Below are positions 16,393-25,032 of a stretch of DNA of 64,000 nucleotides, piece by piece. The stretch spans positions 310,001 to 374,000 of the forward strand of contig NZ_CALEJS010000012.1 of the NCBI RefSeq assembly GCF_937898475.1, given 5' to 3'. The translations under genes were made by a program, and so were the position numbers. Position 1 is the stretch's first letter. Each line of letters begins with the position of its first letter. The stretch comes from an uncultured Chitinophaga sp. (GTDB lineage Bacteria > Bacteroidota > Bacteroidia > Chitinophagales > Chitinophagaceae). The notes under the pieces were generated by a model. It had not been told where the DNA came from and searched no databases. It saw only the letters and a list, made by a program, of their open reading frames with translations.

Positions 16393-17355
16393 ATGAGCTT
16401 TTTCAATAAACTATTTTCCCGGGAAAAGAAAGAGAGCCTGGATCAGGGATTACAGAAGACCAAAGAAAGCTTTCTGTCCAAGATCGGTAAAGCCATCGCG
16501 GGTAAGTCCACCGTAGATACCGAAGTACTCGATAACCTGGAGGAAGCACTCGTATCTGCAGACGTTGGCGTAGATACCACCGTACAAATAATTGACCGGA
16601 TAGAGAAACGTGTAGCAAAAGACAAATACCTGGGAACCAGTGAATTGAACAAGATACTGCAAGAAGAGATTGCAGCCATCCTGGTAGATGCACCCGATAG
16701 CGGCTTCCGCGATTTCGAGGTGCCCGAAGGTAAGAAGCCGTATGTGATTATGGTGGTAGGCGTGAACGGCGTTGGTAAGACCACCACCATCGGTAAACTG
16801 GCCTATAATTTCAGGAAAGCAGGTAAATCTGTACTGCTGGGCGCTGCCGATACTTTCAGGGCTGCAGCGGTAGACCAGCTCACCATCTGGAGCGAGCGCG
16901 CAGGCGTACCCATTGTTAAGCAGCAAATGGGATCCGACCCCGGCGCCGTAGCATTTGATACCGTACAGAGCGGGGTAGCCAGGAATGTAGATGTGATCAT
17001 TGTGGATACCGCAGGGCGTTTACATAACAAGGCCTACCTGATGGACGAATTGAGCAAGATCAGGCGGGTAATGAAAAAAGTGGTGCCCGACGCACCACAT
17101 GAGGTACTGCTGGTGCTGGATGGCTCTACCGGTCAGAATGCCCTGGAGCAGGCCAAACAATTCACTGCTGCCACAGAAGTTACTTCCCTCGCTATCACCA
17201 AACTGGATGGCACCGCTAAAGGCGGGGTGGTACTGGCTATTGCCAACCAGTTTAAGATACCTGTAAAATACATCGGCATTGGCGAGAAAATGGAGGATCT
17301 GCAAATCTTTGATAAAGAGGAGTTTGTAGATTCGCTGTTTAACATAAAGGGCTGA
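16393..17355 (+). CDS. ftsY: Signal recognition particle receptor FtsY
   Basis: Start at ATG 16393 (MSFFNKLFSREKKES) gives a 320-residue short FtsY with a brief N-terminal A region, an N domain, and the G domain: GVNGVGKT (123-130), the DTFRAAA insert-box motif, DTAGRL and TKLDGTAKGG. An in-frame ATG at 16360 would add eleven residues without known sequence. FtsY docks ribosome-SRP complexes at the inner membrane. A weak hairpin CAGCG/CGCTG at 17405-17423 may end the transcript. Confidence 0.97.
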   Translation: MSFFNKLFSREKKESLDQGLQKTKESFLSKIGKAIAGKSTVDTEVLDNLEEALVSADVGVDTTVQIIDRIEKRVAKDKYLGTSELNKILQEEIAAILVDAPDSGFRDFEVPEGKKPYVIMVVGVNGVGKTTTIGKLAYNFRKAGKSVLLGAADTFRAAAVDQLTIWSERAGVPIVKQQMGSDPGAVAFDTVQSGVARNVDVIIVDTAGRLHNKAYLMDELSKIRRVMKKVVPDAPHEVLLVLDGSTGQNALEQAKQFTAATEVTSLAITKLDGTAKGGVVLAIANQFKIPVKYIGIGEKMEDLQIFDKEEFVDSLFNIKG

Positions 17356-17526
17356 TTGTCAACACGCTTAATAATATCATCTGTAAATCCCATTAAAGTA
17401 GTCTCAGCGTTATAAGGCGCTGGGTTTGAGTTCTTTGTATTGTTAATGGTACGTCCTTTTTTTATAAATTTGGGATAGTAGTTCTTGTTTTTACCCTTAC
17501 CGCTTATATCACCACAATTCGTTTAT

Positions 17527-18414
17527 ATGCAAATCACCACTATAGACAGAGTTGAAAAGATAACACCGGAAGTATTCAGGAAGCAGTATTATCAGCCCCG
17601 TAGACCGGTAGTGATTACCGGCTTAAGTGAAGAGTGGCCCGCCCGGGAAAAATGGACCTGGGATTACTTTAAATCCATTGTCGGCCAGCAAACGGTAGGA
17701 GTATACAATAATGAGCGGGCCAGCGCCAGTACGCCCGTAAACGGGGCAGACGATTATATCCGTTTTGGGGACTACCTCGATATGATACAGCAGGGACCGG
17801 TGACCCTGCGCATCTTCCTTTTCAATATCTTCCAGCATGCCCCCCAGCTCACTAAAGATTTTTACTGGCCGGATCACCTGGCAAAAGGCCTGCTCAAAAA
17901 GTACCCCATGTTGTTTGCAGGAGGCGCCGGTTCGGTGGCTCATATGCATTATGACATTGACCTTTCACACATCTTCCATACCCAGTTCCTGGGCCGCAAA
18001 CGGGTTTTACTGCTGGAGAATAAGCAGTCGCCCTATATTTACCGCATGCCCTTCACCGTTGAAAGCGCGGCCAGTTTTGTGAACTGGCACCAGGCGCTGG
18101 ACACACAGCAATTCCCGGCACTGCAATACGCCAATGGGTATACGACCGTCCTGGAGCACGGCGATACGCTTTTTATGCCGGGGGGCTACTGGCACCACAT
18201 GGAGTATATGGACAGCGGTTTTGCCATGAGCCTGCGGGCGTTAGACCAGAGCCTCACCGGTAAACTGAACGGACTGTACCATATTGTGGGGCTCCGGGGC
18301 ATGAATAACCTGCTGATCAAACTGGCGCCGCAGTGGTGGTATCACTATAAGCGGAGGGCGGCGCACCGGAATGCCATGCGTGCGTTGGGGCAATTAACAA
18401 CTAGTAATGAATAA
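17527..18414 (+). CDS. JmjC-like cupin (cupin_8) oxygenase-type protein
   Basis: Start at ATG 17527 (MQITTIDRVEKITPEVF); the frame continues upstream but without family sequence. The 295-residue protein has the N-terminal RPVVITGLSEEWPA segment of the JmjC-like group, the metal pair H141-x-D143 (HYDID), and a distal histidine in GGYWHHMEY (H223 or H224). It is therefore a probable Fe(II)/2-oxoglutarate-dependent hydroxylase of unknown substrate. The last codons lie inside AT-rich repeat A2, which supplies the ending NE-stop. Confidence 0.82.
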   Translation: MQITTIDRVEKITPEVFRKQYYQPRRPVVITGLSEEWPAREKWTWDYFKSIVGQQTVGVYNNERASASTPVNGADDYIRFGDYLDMIQQGPVTLRIFLFNIFQHAPQLTKDFYWPDHLAKGLLKKYPMLFAGGAGSVAHMHYDIDLSHIFHTQFLGRKRVLLLENKQSPYIYRMPFTVESAASFVNWHQALDTQQFPALQYANGYTTVLEHGDTLFMPGGYWHHMEYMDSGFAMSLRALDQSLTGKLNGLYHIVGLRGMNNLLIKLAPQWWYHYKRRAAHRNAMRALGQLTTSNE

Positions 18415-18515
18415 TTAATAGCTAAGAATTGCAGCGGGAGTGGCCAGCCAGCAGGAAATGGAGGGCTGCCCGTGTCATGATTATTCATTCTTAATTATTA
18501 ATTGTTAATTTTTTT
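18391..18515. repeat. AT-rich intergenic inverted repeat, copy A2
   Basis: Left arm 18391-18420 (CAATTAACAACTAGTAATGA...) overlaps the stop codon of the cupin gene; right arm 18481-18515 (TTATTCATTCTTAATTATTA...) is its near reverse complement. The ~60-base core is GC-richer and partly self-complementary. A TAATTTTG (18519-18526) just after the right arm may be a -7 box for rimO. Confidence 0.7.
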
Positions 18516-18637
18516 TATTAATTTTGCACCTTCTCATATAAGCAAGCCCCCACTAAGGCTAAGTACACATACAGTAAGTCTGCTGTTTTTATTTGTTCGT
18601 GTCTTAATTGTCTTCGTGGCGGTAACCCAACCGGCAA

Positions 18638-19945
18638 ATGAAGACGAAAACTTTAAAGAAAGACAAGGTTAATATTATTACGTTAGGATGTTCCAAGAAT
18701 ATGGTGGATTCAGAGGTCCTCAGCGGACAGCTGCTAGCCAATGACATTGATGTGGTGCACGAAAGTGGAAAGAAGGATCACAACATTGTAGTGGTAAACA
18801 CCTGTGGTTTTATTGATAAAGCCAAAGAGGAGTCTATCAACACCATCCTGGAGCAGGTGGAGCTGAAGCAAAGGGGCTGGCTGGACAAAGTTTATGTAAC
18901 CGGCTGCCTGAGCGAACGTTACCGTGGCGACCTGGAACAGGAGATACCCGGTGTGGACGCCTGGTTCGGAACAATGGAACTGCCGCTGATCTTAAAGAAG
19001 TTTGACGCGGACTATAAAGCAGAACTGCTGGGCGAACGCCTCTTAGCTACTCCCGCACATTATGCCTACCTGAAAATATCTGAAGGCTGTAACCGTACCT
19101 GTTCTTTTTGCGCTATTCCCCTGATGCGGGGTGGCCATGTATCCAAGCCGATCGAAGCAATTGTACAGGAAGCGGAAAAGCTGGTGCGTTTCGGCGTCAA
19201 AGAAGTGATGCTGATAGCGCAGGAGCTGACCTATTACGGCCTTGATCTGTATAAGGAACGCCGCCTGGCCCAGCTGCTGAAGGCACTTGCTGCGATACCC
19301 GGACTGGAGTGGATCCGCCTGCATTATGCCTACCCGCACAAATTCCCGATGGATGTGCTGGACGTAATGCGCGAGCATCCCAACATCTGCAATTACCTGG
19401 ATATGCCTTTACAGCATGCGGCTGACAATATGCTGAAAGCCATGAAAAGGCAGATCACCCGCACAGAAATGGAAGATCTTATCCGTGCCATCCGCGAAAA
19501 GGTACCGGGTATTTGTTTGCGTACCACCCTCATTACCGGTTTCCCCGGCGAAACGCTGGAAGACGTAGAAGAGATGAAACGTTTCCTCGAAGCCGTGCGT
19601 TTTGACCGCGTAGGCATCTTTACCTACAGCCATGAAGAAGGTACCAGCGCTTATGACCTGGAAGACAACATTCCGGCTGAAGAAAAGGAGCGGAGGGCGC
19701 AGGAGATCATGGAAGTACAGCAGGAAATATCTTACGAGAAGAACCAGGAAATGATCGGCAAGGTCTTTAAGGTGATCGTGGATAAGAAAGAATCCGGCCG
19801 TTACCTGGGCAGAACAGAATTTGACTCCGTAGAGGTGGATAACGAGGTGATCATCAATACCAGCAAACGTCTGCAACCCGGCGACTTTGTGCAGGTTAGG
19901 ATCACCAAGGCGTTTGATTACGACCTGGAAGGAGAATTAGTATAA
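18638..19945 (+). CDS. rimO: Ribosomal protein S12 methylthiotransferase RimO
   Basis: The 435-residue protein has the N-terminal MTTase domain with [4Fe-4S] ligands C18, C56 and C90, the radical SAM motif C151-x3-C155-x2-C158 (CNRTCSFC), and a C-terminal TRAM domain ending DYDLEGELV. The subgroup is RimO, judged from LGCSKNMVDSEVL. It adds a methylthio group to an aspartate of ribosomal protein S12. Length is normal. A C-type repeat separates it from the DEAD-box helicase gene. Confidence 0.96.
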   Translation: MKTKTLKKDKVNIITLGCSKNMVDSEVLSGQLLANDIDVVHESGKKDHNIVVVNTCGFIDKAKEESINTILEQVELKQRGWLDKVYVTGCLSERYRGDLEQEIPGVDAWFGTMELPLILKKFDADYKAELLGERLLATPAHYAYLKISEGCNRTCSFCAIPLMRGGHVSKPIEAIVQEAEKLVRFGVKEVMLIAQELTYYGLDLYKERRLAQLLKALAAIPGLEWIRLHYAYPHKFPMDVLDVMREHPNICNYLDMPLQHAADNMLKAMKRQITRTEMEDLIRAIREKVPGICLRTTLITGFPGETLEDVEEMKRFLEAVRFDRVGIFTYSHEEGTSAYDLEDNIPAEEKERRAQEIMEVQQEISYEKNQEMIGKVFKVIVDKKESGRYLGRTEFDSVEVDNEVIINTSKRLQPGDFVQVRITKAFDYDLEGELV

Positions 19946-20046
19946 ACGCTGAAAGCAGCACGCTGAACGCTGAAAGCGATCCCTTGCTGCAGCAGTATAT
20001 CGGAAACATACAGAGCGTTTGGCGTGAAGTGCTAAGCGTTCAGCAC
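19946..20046. repeat. CGCTGAA-type intergenic inverted repeat, copy C2
   Basis: Left arm 19946-19978 consists of CGCTGAAAGC-like units repeated three times; right arm 20013-20046 (GAGCGTTTGGCGTGAAG...) is roughly its reverse complement. The core is about 34 bases. It begins at the rimO stop codon. Confidence 0.65.
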
Positions 20047-20090
20047 AAAAAAATACAAGGGCTCCGGACGGAGCCTGTTAAAGCAAATCA

Positions 20091-21803
20091 ATGACTACAT
20101 TTGAATCACTGGGCTTACAAGAGCCCATTCTTAAAGGAATCCAGGATCTGGGATTTGTTGCACCTACGCCCATACAGGAAAAAGCAATACCTGTATTATT
20201 GTCCGGCGACAGGGATTTTGTGGGACTGGCACAAACAGGGACCGGAAAGACGGCAGCATTTGGCCTGCCTTTATTACAACAACTGGATATCAAACGCAGG
20301 CAGCCGCAGGGACTTGTATTATGTCCTACCCGTGAGCTGTGCCTGCAGATAACCAATGATCTGAAGAATTTCAGCAAACACCTGGGAGATATCAGCGTGG
20401 TGGCCGTTTATGGCGGCGCAAGCATTGTACAGCAGCTGCGCGAGCTGAAAAGAGGCGCACACGTGGTAGTAGCTACCCCGGGCAGGCTGCTGGATATTAT
20501 AGAACGTGGCGCTATCAATTTTGACCAGGTGCGCTACGCCGTACTGGATGAAGCCGATGAAATGCTGAACATGGGTTTCCAGGAAGATATCAACAACATC
20601 TTATCCAAAACCCCGCAAAGCAAAACCACCTGGCTGTTCTCTGCTACCATGCCGCAGGAGGTTCGCCGTATAGCACAAAACTATATGTCCGATCCCTTTG
20701 AGCTGACCGTAGGTAACAAGAACAGCGGTAACGCTAATATTGAACATGAATACTACGTGGTGCGTCCCCGTGAAAAATATGCCGCACTGAAACGTATTGT
20801 GGATTACAACCCGGAGATTTTCGGCATCATCTTTACCCGTACCAAAATAGAATCTCAGGAGATAGCAGAATCCCTGATCCGCGACGGCTATAATGCCGAT
20901 GCGCTGCATGGCGACCTTACCCAGCAGCAGCGTGATAAGGTGATGAAACGTTTCCGTGAAAAGTCTTTACAGGTGCTGGTAGCCACCGATGTGGCCGCAC
21001 GTGGTATCGATGTGGACAATGTAACCCACGTTATCAACTACGAGCTGCCGGATGATGTAGAGAACTACACTCACCGCAGTGGACGTACAGCGCGCGCTGG
21101 TAAATCAGGCATATCAATTGCTATCATTACCGGCAGGGATATCGGGAAGATCAGGCAGATAGAAAGGGTGATCGGTAAGAAGTTCACAAAGGCAGAAGTG
21201 CCCGATGGTTTTGCAGTGTGTGAGAAGCAGCTGTTCGGACTGGTGCACAAGATCCACAATGTAACGGTGAATGAAGAGCAGATAGAGCCCTACCTGGAGC
21301 GTATATACGAAGAATTTGCAGCCATGAGCAAGGAAGAGCTGATCAAGCGCTTTGCTTCACTGGAGTTCAACGAATTCCTGGAGTACTACCAGGATGCGCC
21401 TGATCTGAACGTGAAAGAAGAAAGACGTACTTACGAAGGTAATACCATGAGCCACCGTGGTACCGGTAAATTCACCCGCCTGTTCATTAACCTGGGCTCT
21501 GTGGATGATTTTACCCGCGGCGATATGCTGCGTTACCTCTGCGATACCAGCGGGGTAAGGGGTAACAAGATTGGCCGTATTGACCTGAAAGGTGTGTATT
21601 CTTTCTTCGAAGTGGAGAATGATGTGGTAGACAAATTTGTTCAAGGATTTAAAAAAGCTGAATACAATGGCCGCAGCGTACGCATTGAAATGTCGCAGGA
21701 TGGAGATAAACGCCGTAGCGGTGGTGGCTCCGGCCGTCCTCACAGAGAGGATGGCAGAAGGTATAGCAGTGCGCCCAGGCCTGGTTTCAAAAAGAGATAT
21801 TGA
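20091..21803 (+). CDS. DEAD-box RNA helicase with DbpA RNA-binding domain
   Basis: The 570-residue protein has the Q motif, Walker A AQTGTGKT (47-54), PTREL (79-83), the DEAD box (153-156), SATMP, and the helicase C-terminal motifs ARGIDV and HRSGRTARAG. The C-terminal part (about 455-530) matches the DbpA/CsdA RNA-binding domain (TRLFINLGSVDDFTRGDML), followed by a basic Arg/Gly-rich tail. Such enzymes unwind rRNA during ribosome assembly or mRNA in the cold. A strong terminator follows. Confidence 0.95.
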   Translation: MTTFESLGLQEPILKGIQDLGFVAPTPIQEKAIPVLLSGDRDFVGLAQTGTGKTAAFGLPLLQQLDIKRRQPQGLVLCPTRELCLQITNDLKNFSKHLGDISVVAVYGGASIVQQLRELKRGAHVVVATPGRLLDIIERGAINFDQVRYAVLDEADEMLNMGFQEDINNILSKTPQSKTTWLFSATMPQEVRRIAQNYMSDPFELTVGNKNSGNANIEHEYYVVRPREKYAALKRIVDYNPEIFGIIFTRTKIESQEIAESLIRDGYNADALHGDLTQQQRDKVMKRFREKSLQVLVATDVAARGIDVDNVTHVINYELPDDVENYTHRSGRTARAGKSGISIAIITGRDIGKIRQIERVIGKKFTKAEVPDGFAVCEKQLFGLVHKIHNVTVNEEQIEPYLERIYEEFAAMSKEELIKRFASLEFNEFLEYYQDAPDLNVKEERRTYEGNTMSHRGTGKFTRLFINLGSVDDFTRGDMLRYLCDTSGVRGNKIGRIDLKGVYSFFEVENDVVDKFVQGFKKAEYNGRSVRIEMSQDGDKRRSGGGSGRPHREDGRRYSSAPRPGFKKRY

Positions 21804-21831
21804 TCCCCTGAGAGGGACAGATAAAAATAAA

Positions 21832-21866
21832 AAGTCCTCCTGGTGCAGCCGGGAGGACTTTTTTTG
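21832..21866 (+). terminator. Intrinsic terminator after the DEAD-box gene
   Basis: Stem AAGTCCTCC (21832-21840), 11-base loop, stem GGAGGACTT (21852-21860), then a run of Ts. Confidence 0.93.
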
Positions 21867-21929
21867 TTATTTTCAGACGGAAAATAACGGCTATTTCCCC
21901 CAAACTGAAAACTGTAATCCGGTAAGCTG

Positions 21930-23864
21930 ATGTCTACAGAACCCAACCGCTCACTGTCGCCTGTTGCGCCATTCTCGCTGTTCTCCGCGAAAGATATTGA
22001 ATTGTTCCAGGCAGGCACACATGAACGCCTATATGAAAAGTTTGGTGCACACACCCTGGAATACGAAGGGGTGAAGGGAACCTACTTTGCCGTATGGGCG
22101 CCCAATGCCGCCTACGTGTCTGTAATGGGAGATTTCAATAACTGGGACCGGTATACTCATACACTGTTACCGCGCTGGGACCATTCCGGTATCTGGGAAG
22201 GATTTATCCCGCATGTGAAGAAGGGTACCCTGTACAAGTATTTCATCCGTGCAAGGTCTGGCGAAGAGCTGTTCAAGGGAGACCCTTTTGCCCTATACTG
22301 GGAGCAGCGGCCCAAAACAGCTTCCATCACCTGGGAGCTGGACTATCACTGGAAAGATAAGAAATGGATGGAGAAGCGGCAACGGCACAACAGCCTGCAA
22401 AGTCCTTTCTCTGTATACGAAGTACATCTTGGCTCCTGGCGCCGCCCGGATCCCCATAACCATGAGGTGTTCTATACTTACCGCGAAATAGCGGGTATGC
22501 TGGCGCCTTATGCCAAAGAGATGGGCTTTACCCATGTAGAGCTGATGCCTGTGGGAGAACACCCCTTTGACGGTTCCTGGGGATACCAGCAAACCGGCTA
22601 TTATGCGCCTACATCCCGATACGGTACCCCGCAGGATTTCATGGCCATGGTAGATGCCTTTCACCAGGCAGGCATCGGGGTGATACTGGATTGGGTGCCC
22701 TCGCATTTTCCATATGACGCCCATGGCCTGTATCGTTTTGACGGATCGCATGTGTATGAGTATGCGGATATGCGGAAGGGTTATCACCCGGACTGGAACA
22801 GCTATATTTTTAACTACAGCCGTAACGAGGTCAAAAGCTTTTTGCTGAGCAACGCTATTTACTGGCTGGATAAATACCACCTGGACGGCCTGCGGGTAGA
22901 TGCGGTGGCATCTATGATACACCTGGACTACTCGCGCAATGCCGGTGGCTGGGTGCCCAATGAGCAGGGGGGAAGGGAGAACCTGGAGGCCATTGCCTTC
23001 CTGAAACACCTGAATGAAAGGGTGTATCACCTGTTCCCCGATACGCAGACCATCGCGGAAGAATCCACCTCGTTCTACGGGGTGTCACGTCCTACCTTTA
23101 TGGGCGGACTAGGTTTTGGTATGAAGTGGATGATGGGCTGGATGAATGATACGCTGGCCTATTTTAAGCAGGACCCTCTGCACCGCAAATGGCACCAGGA
23201 TGAATTTACCTTCAGCATCATGTATGCTTTCAGTGAGAACTTCATGCTGCCCCTGAGCCATGATGAAGTGGTGCATGGAAAGTCGCCCATGGTGTATAAG
23301 ATGCCGGGGGATGACTGGCAGAAATTTGCCAACCTGCGCCTTATGTACGGTTATATGTTTACGCACCCGGGCACCAAGCTCTTATTTATGGGCGATGAGT
23401 TTGGGCAAACGGAAGAATGGAATTACAAGTCTGAGCTGAAATGGCATCTTTTGGAACACCCCACACACCTGGGCGCCCAACGGTTTGTAAAAGAGCTGAA
23501 CCGGCTGTATACCACCGAACCGGCTTTGTACCTGAAGCAGTTTGACCCGGATGGTTTTGAGTGGATCAGCGCTAATGATTACGACAACAGCGTACTGGCT
23601 TATATGCGTAAGGGCGCTACAATAGCAGACAATCTGATCATCGTGCTAAATATGACGCCGGTAGCAAGGGAAGAATACCTGCTGGGTATACCCATACCCG
23701 GCACCTGGAATGAGATACTGAACAGTGATGATCCGCAGTTTTACGGCAGCGGGGTATTGAATACGGCGCCCGTCAGTGCAGTGCAACAGGAATATAACGG
23801 GAAGGAGTATACTATTAAGCTGAGAGTGCCGCCATTAGGCATCAGTGTATTGAAGCAGGGCTGA
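21930..23864 (+). CDS. glgB: 1,4-alpha-glucan branching enzyme
   Basis: The 644-residue protein has the N-terminal CBM48 domain (GTYFAVWAPNAAYVSVMGDFN) and the GH13 barrel. The catalytic residues are visible: nucleophile D324 in GLRVDAVASM, acid E377 in TIAEES, and D445 in LSHDEVVHG. The beta-domain ends in PLGISVLKQG. The enzyme moves alpha-1,4 segments to form alpha-1,6 branches in glycogen. No other glycogen genes are adjacent; it has its own terminator and probably its own promoter in the 60-base gap after the DEAD-box terminator. Confidence 0.97.
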   Translation: MSTEPNRSLSPVAPFSLFSAKDIELFQAGTHERLYEKFGAHTLEYEGVKGTYFAVWAPNAAYVSVMGDFNNWDRYTHTLLPRWDHSGIWEGFIPHVKKGTLYKYFIRARSGEELFKGDPFALYWEQRPKTASITWELDYHWKDKKWMEKRQRHNSLQSPFSVYEVHLGSWRRPDPHNHEVFYTYREIAGMLAPYAKEMGFTHVELMPVGEHPFDGSWGYQQTGYYAPTSRYGTPQDFMAMVDAFHQAGIGVILDWVPSHFPYDAHGLYRFDGSHVYEYADMRKGYHPDWNSYIFNYSRNEVKSFLLSNAIYWLDKYHLDGLRVDAVASMIHLDYSRNAGGWVPNEQGGRENLEAIAFLKHLNERVYHLFPDTQTIAEESTSFYGVSRPTFMGGLGFGMKWMMGWMNDTLAYFKQDPLHRKWHQDEFTFSIMYAFSENFMLPLSHDEVVHGKSPMVYKMPGDDWQKFANLRLMYGYMFTHPGTKLLFMGDEFGQTEEWNYKSELKWHLLEHPTHLGAQRFVKELNRLYTTEPALYLKQFDPDGFEWISANDYDNSVLAYMRKGATIADNLIIVLNMTPVAREEYLLGIPIPGTWNEILNSDDPQFYGSGVLNTAPVSAVQQEYNGKEYTIKLRVPPLGISVLKQG

Positions 23865-23894
23865 GGAATGCTGTCTGCAGATAATAAAATATTT

Positions 23895-23936
23895 AAAGGA
23901 GGCACAGGATATCCTGATCTTGTACCTCCTTTTTCT
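23895..23936 (+). terminator. Intrinsic terminator after glgB
   Basis: AAGGAGG and CCTCCTT form the outer stem, with a partly paired ACAGGAT/ATCCTGA inner part, followed by a T-run. Confidence 0.75.
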
Positions 23937-24052
23937 ATGGATCAAAGACCGGAAATGTGTAGAAAGCCAACAGGCCACAAGGCCCGGGATCTGCAGATCC
24001 GGACATTGTGACCTCCCGGCCTTAAAATTTCAGTGGTTCAATGGGTGAATGA

Positions 24053-24424
24053 TTACGCCGACTGCTGGTTTTCCTGGCGTTGACGTCTGCGGCCATGGGC
24101 TGCTTCTCCGCCTTTCTTACCAATAGCGGCCATATGTTCGCGGTTACGGCTTACGGCCTCACCGCCTTTCTTGCCTGCCATGCGAGCTTCTTCTGAAGAA
24201 AACTCATGGGCAACCCCCTGCTGGTGAGCGGCACGGCCCCCCATACTGGCAATAGCGCGTTGCTTTTCGCCATCCATGGCTGCAAAACCGCGTAACCCCT
24301 TACGACGGCCAGTTTCTTTTTCCGATTCAGTCGTGTTGTTGTCTTCTACCTGGGGGTTTTCATTGGCGACAACGTTTTGCCAGGTTGCTGCTTCCTGGGC
24401 CGAGTGGCTGCTTTGCATTGTCAT
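24053..24424 (-). CDS. KGG-repeat stress-type protein
   Basis: The 123-residue hydrophilic protein contains three Gly-rich units of the stress-induced KGG family: RGFAAMDGEKQRAIASMGG, then EEARMAGKKGGEAVSRN, then HMAAIGKKGGEAAHGRR. These resemble GsiB/LEA-like proteins, which are thought to protect against drying or heat. It is highly charged with no membrane segment, so probably cytosolic and disordered. Two possible ATG starts, 24424 and 24418, differ by two residues. It is isolated and on the opposite strand from glgB. Confidence 0.85.
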   Translation of the reverse strand: MTMQSSHSAQEAATWQNVVANENPQVEDNNTTESEKETGRRKGLRGFAAMDGEKQRAIASMGGRAAHQQGVAHEFSSEEARMAGKKGGEAVSRNREHMAAIGKKGGEAAHGRRRQRQENQQSA

Positions 24425-24695
24425 AACATCAAGTTTTAATGTTTTTAGAAATAGTTTCCGTTCACAGAAAATATAAGCGCTTACGGGGAGAGGGGAACAA
24501 GGAACGTGCCATGGCCGACTTCGTATTGTGTAGTGGTATTATATGTGGCGAAAGCGTGGACAAACGGGGATAGCGGGTAACTGGTTCTACAGTATAGCGA
24601 AAATATCCACACCTTATTGTGGCAAAATTAGTACTATGCCCCTCGCCAAACAGGTCTGGCGTTATAGTTGATTTAAAAAGCTAAAGCACCTGATT

Positions 24696-24797
24696 ATGCT
24701 GATACCGCTGATTGCACTGGCTGTAGTTATTATCCTGGTAGTAATGTACCTGATCTCTCAGGCAAACAAGAAAACAAGAGATCAGGGTAACAGGTGA
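24696..24797 (+). CDS. Tiny single-pass membrane protein, 33 residues
   Basis: ATG 24696 opens MLIPLIALAVVIILVVMYLI, one strong hydrophobic helix, followed by the basic tail SQANKKTRDQGNR. No family is recognised. The position in an otherwise empty 600-base gap and the clean helix-plus-basic-tail form support it as a real small protein, but only weakly. Confidence 0.4.
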   Translation: MLIPLIALAVVIILVVMYLISQANKKTRDQGNR

Positions 24798-24953
24798 GGG
24801 AGCCATGGTCTGTACTGTTCACTATCCACTTTCCATTCTCCGGCATTCACACTGTTCATTTTATTCATTTTAAACTTAGGGGTCTGCAAAGCTTTGCCTG
24901 TAGCGCGAATCAACTTACTTTTGAATAAACTCTAAAGTTGGCATAGGTTATGA

Positions 24954-24993
24954 AAAGGCACTAAGATATCCATCTGTTAGTGCCCTTTTTTTT
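24954..24993. terminator. Intrinsic terminator shared by convergent transcripts
   Basis: Stem GGCACTA (24957-24963), 14-base loop, stem TAGTGCC (24978-24984), then nine or more Ts on the plus strand; four Ts on the minus strand. It can end the GH31 gene from the right and a plus-strand transcript from the left. Confidence 0.8.
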
Positions 24994-25032
24994 ACTTCAT
25001 CAGTGATGGGTCATCAGTTGTTATGCCCCTTA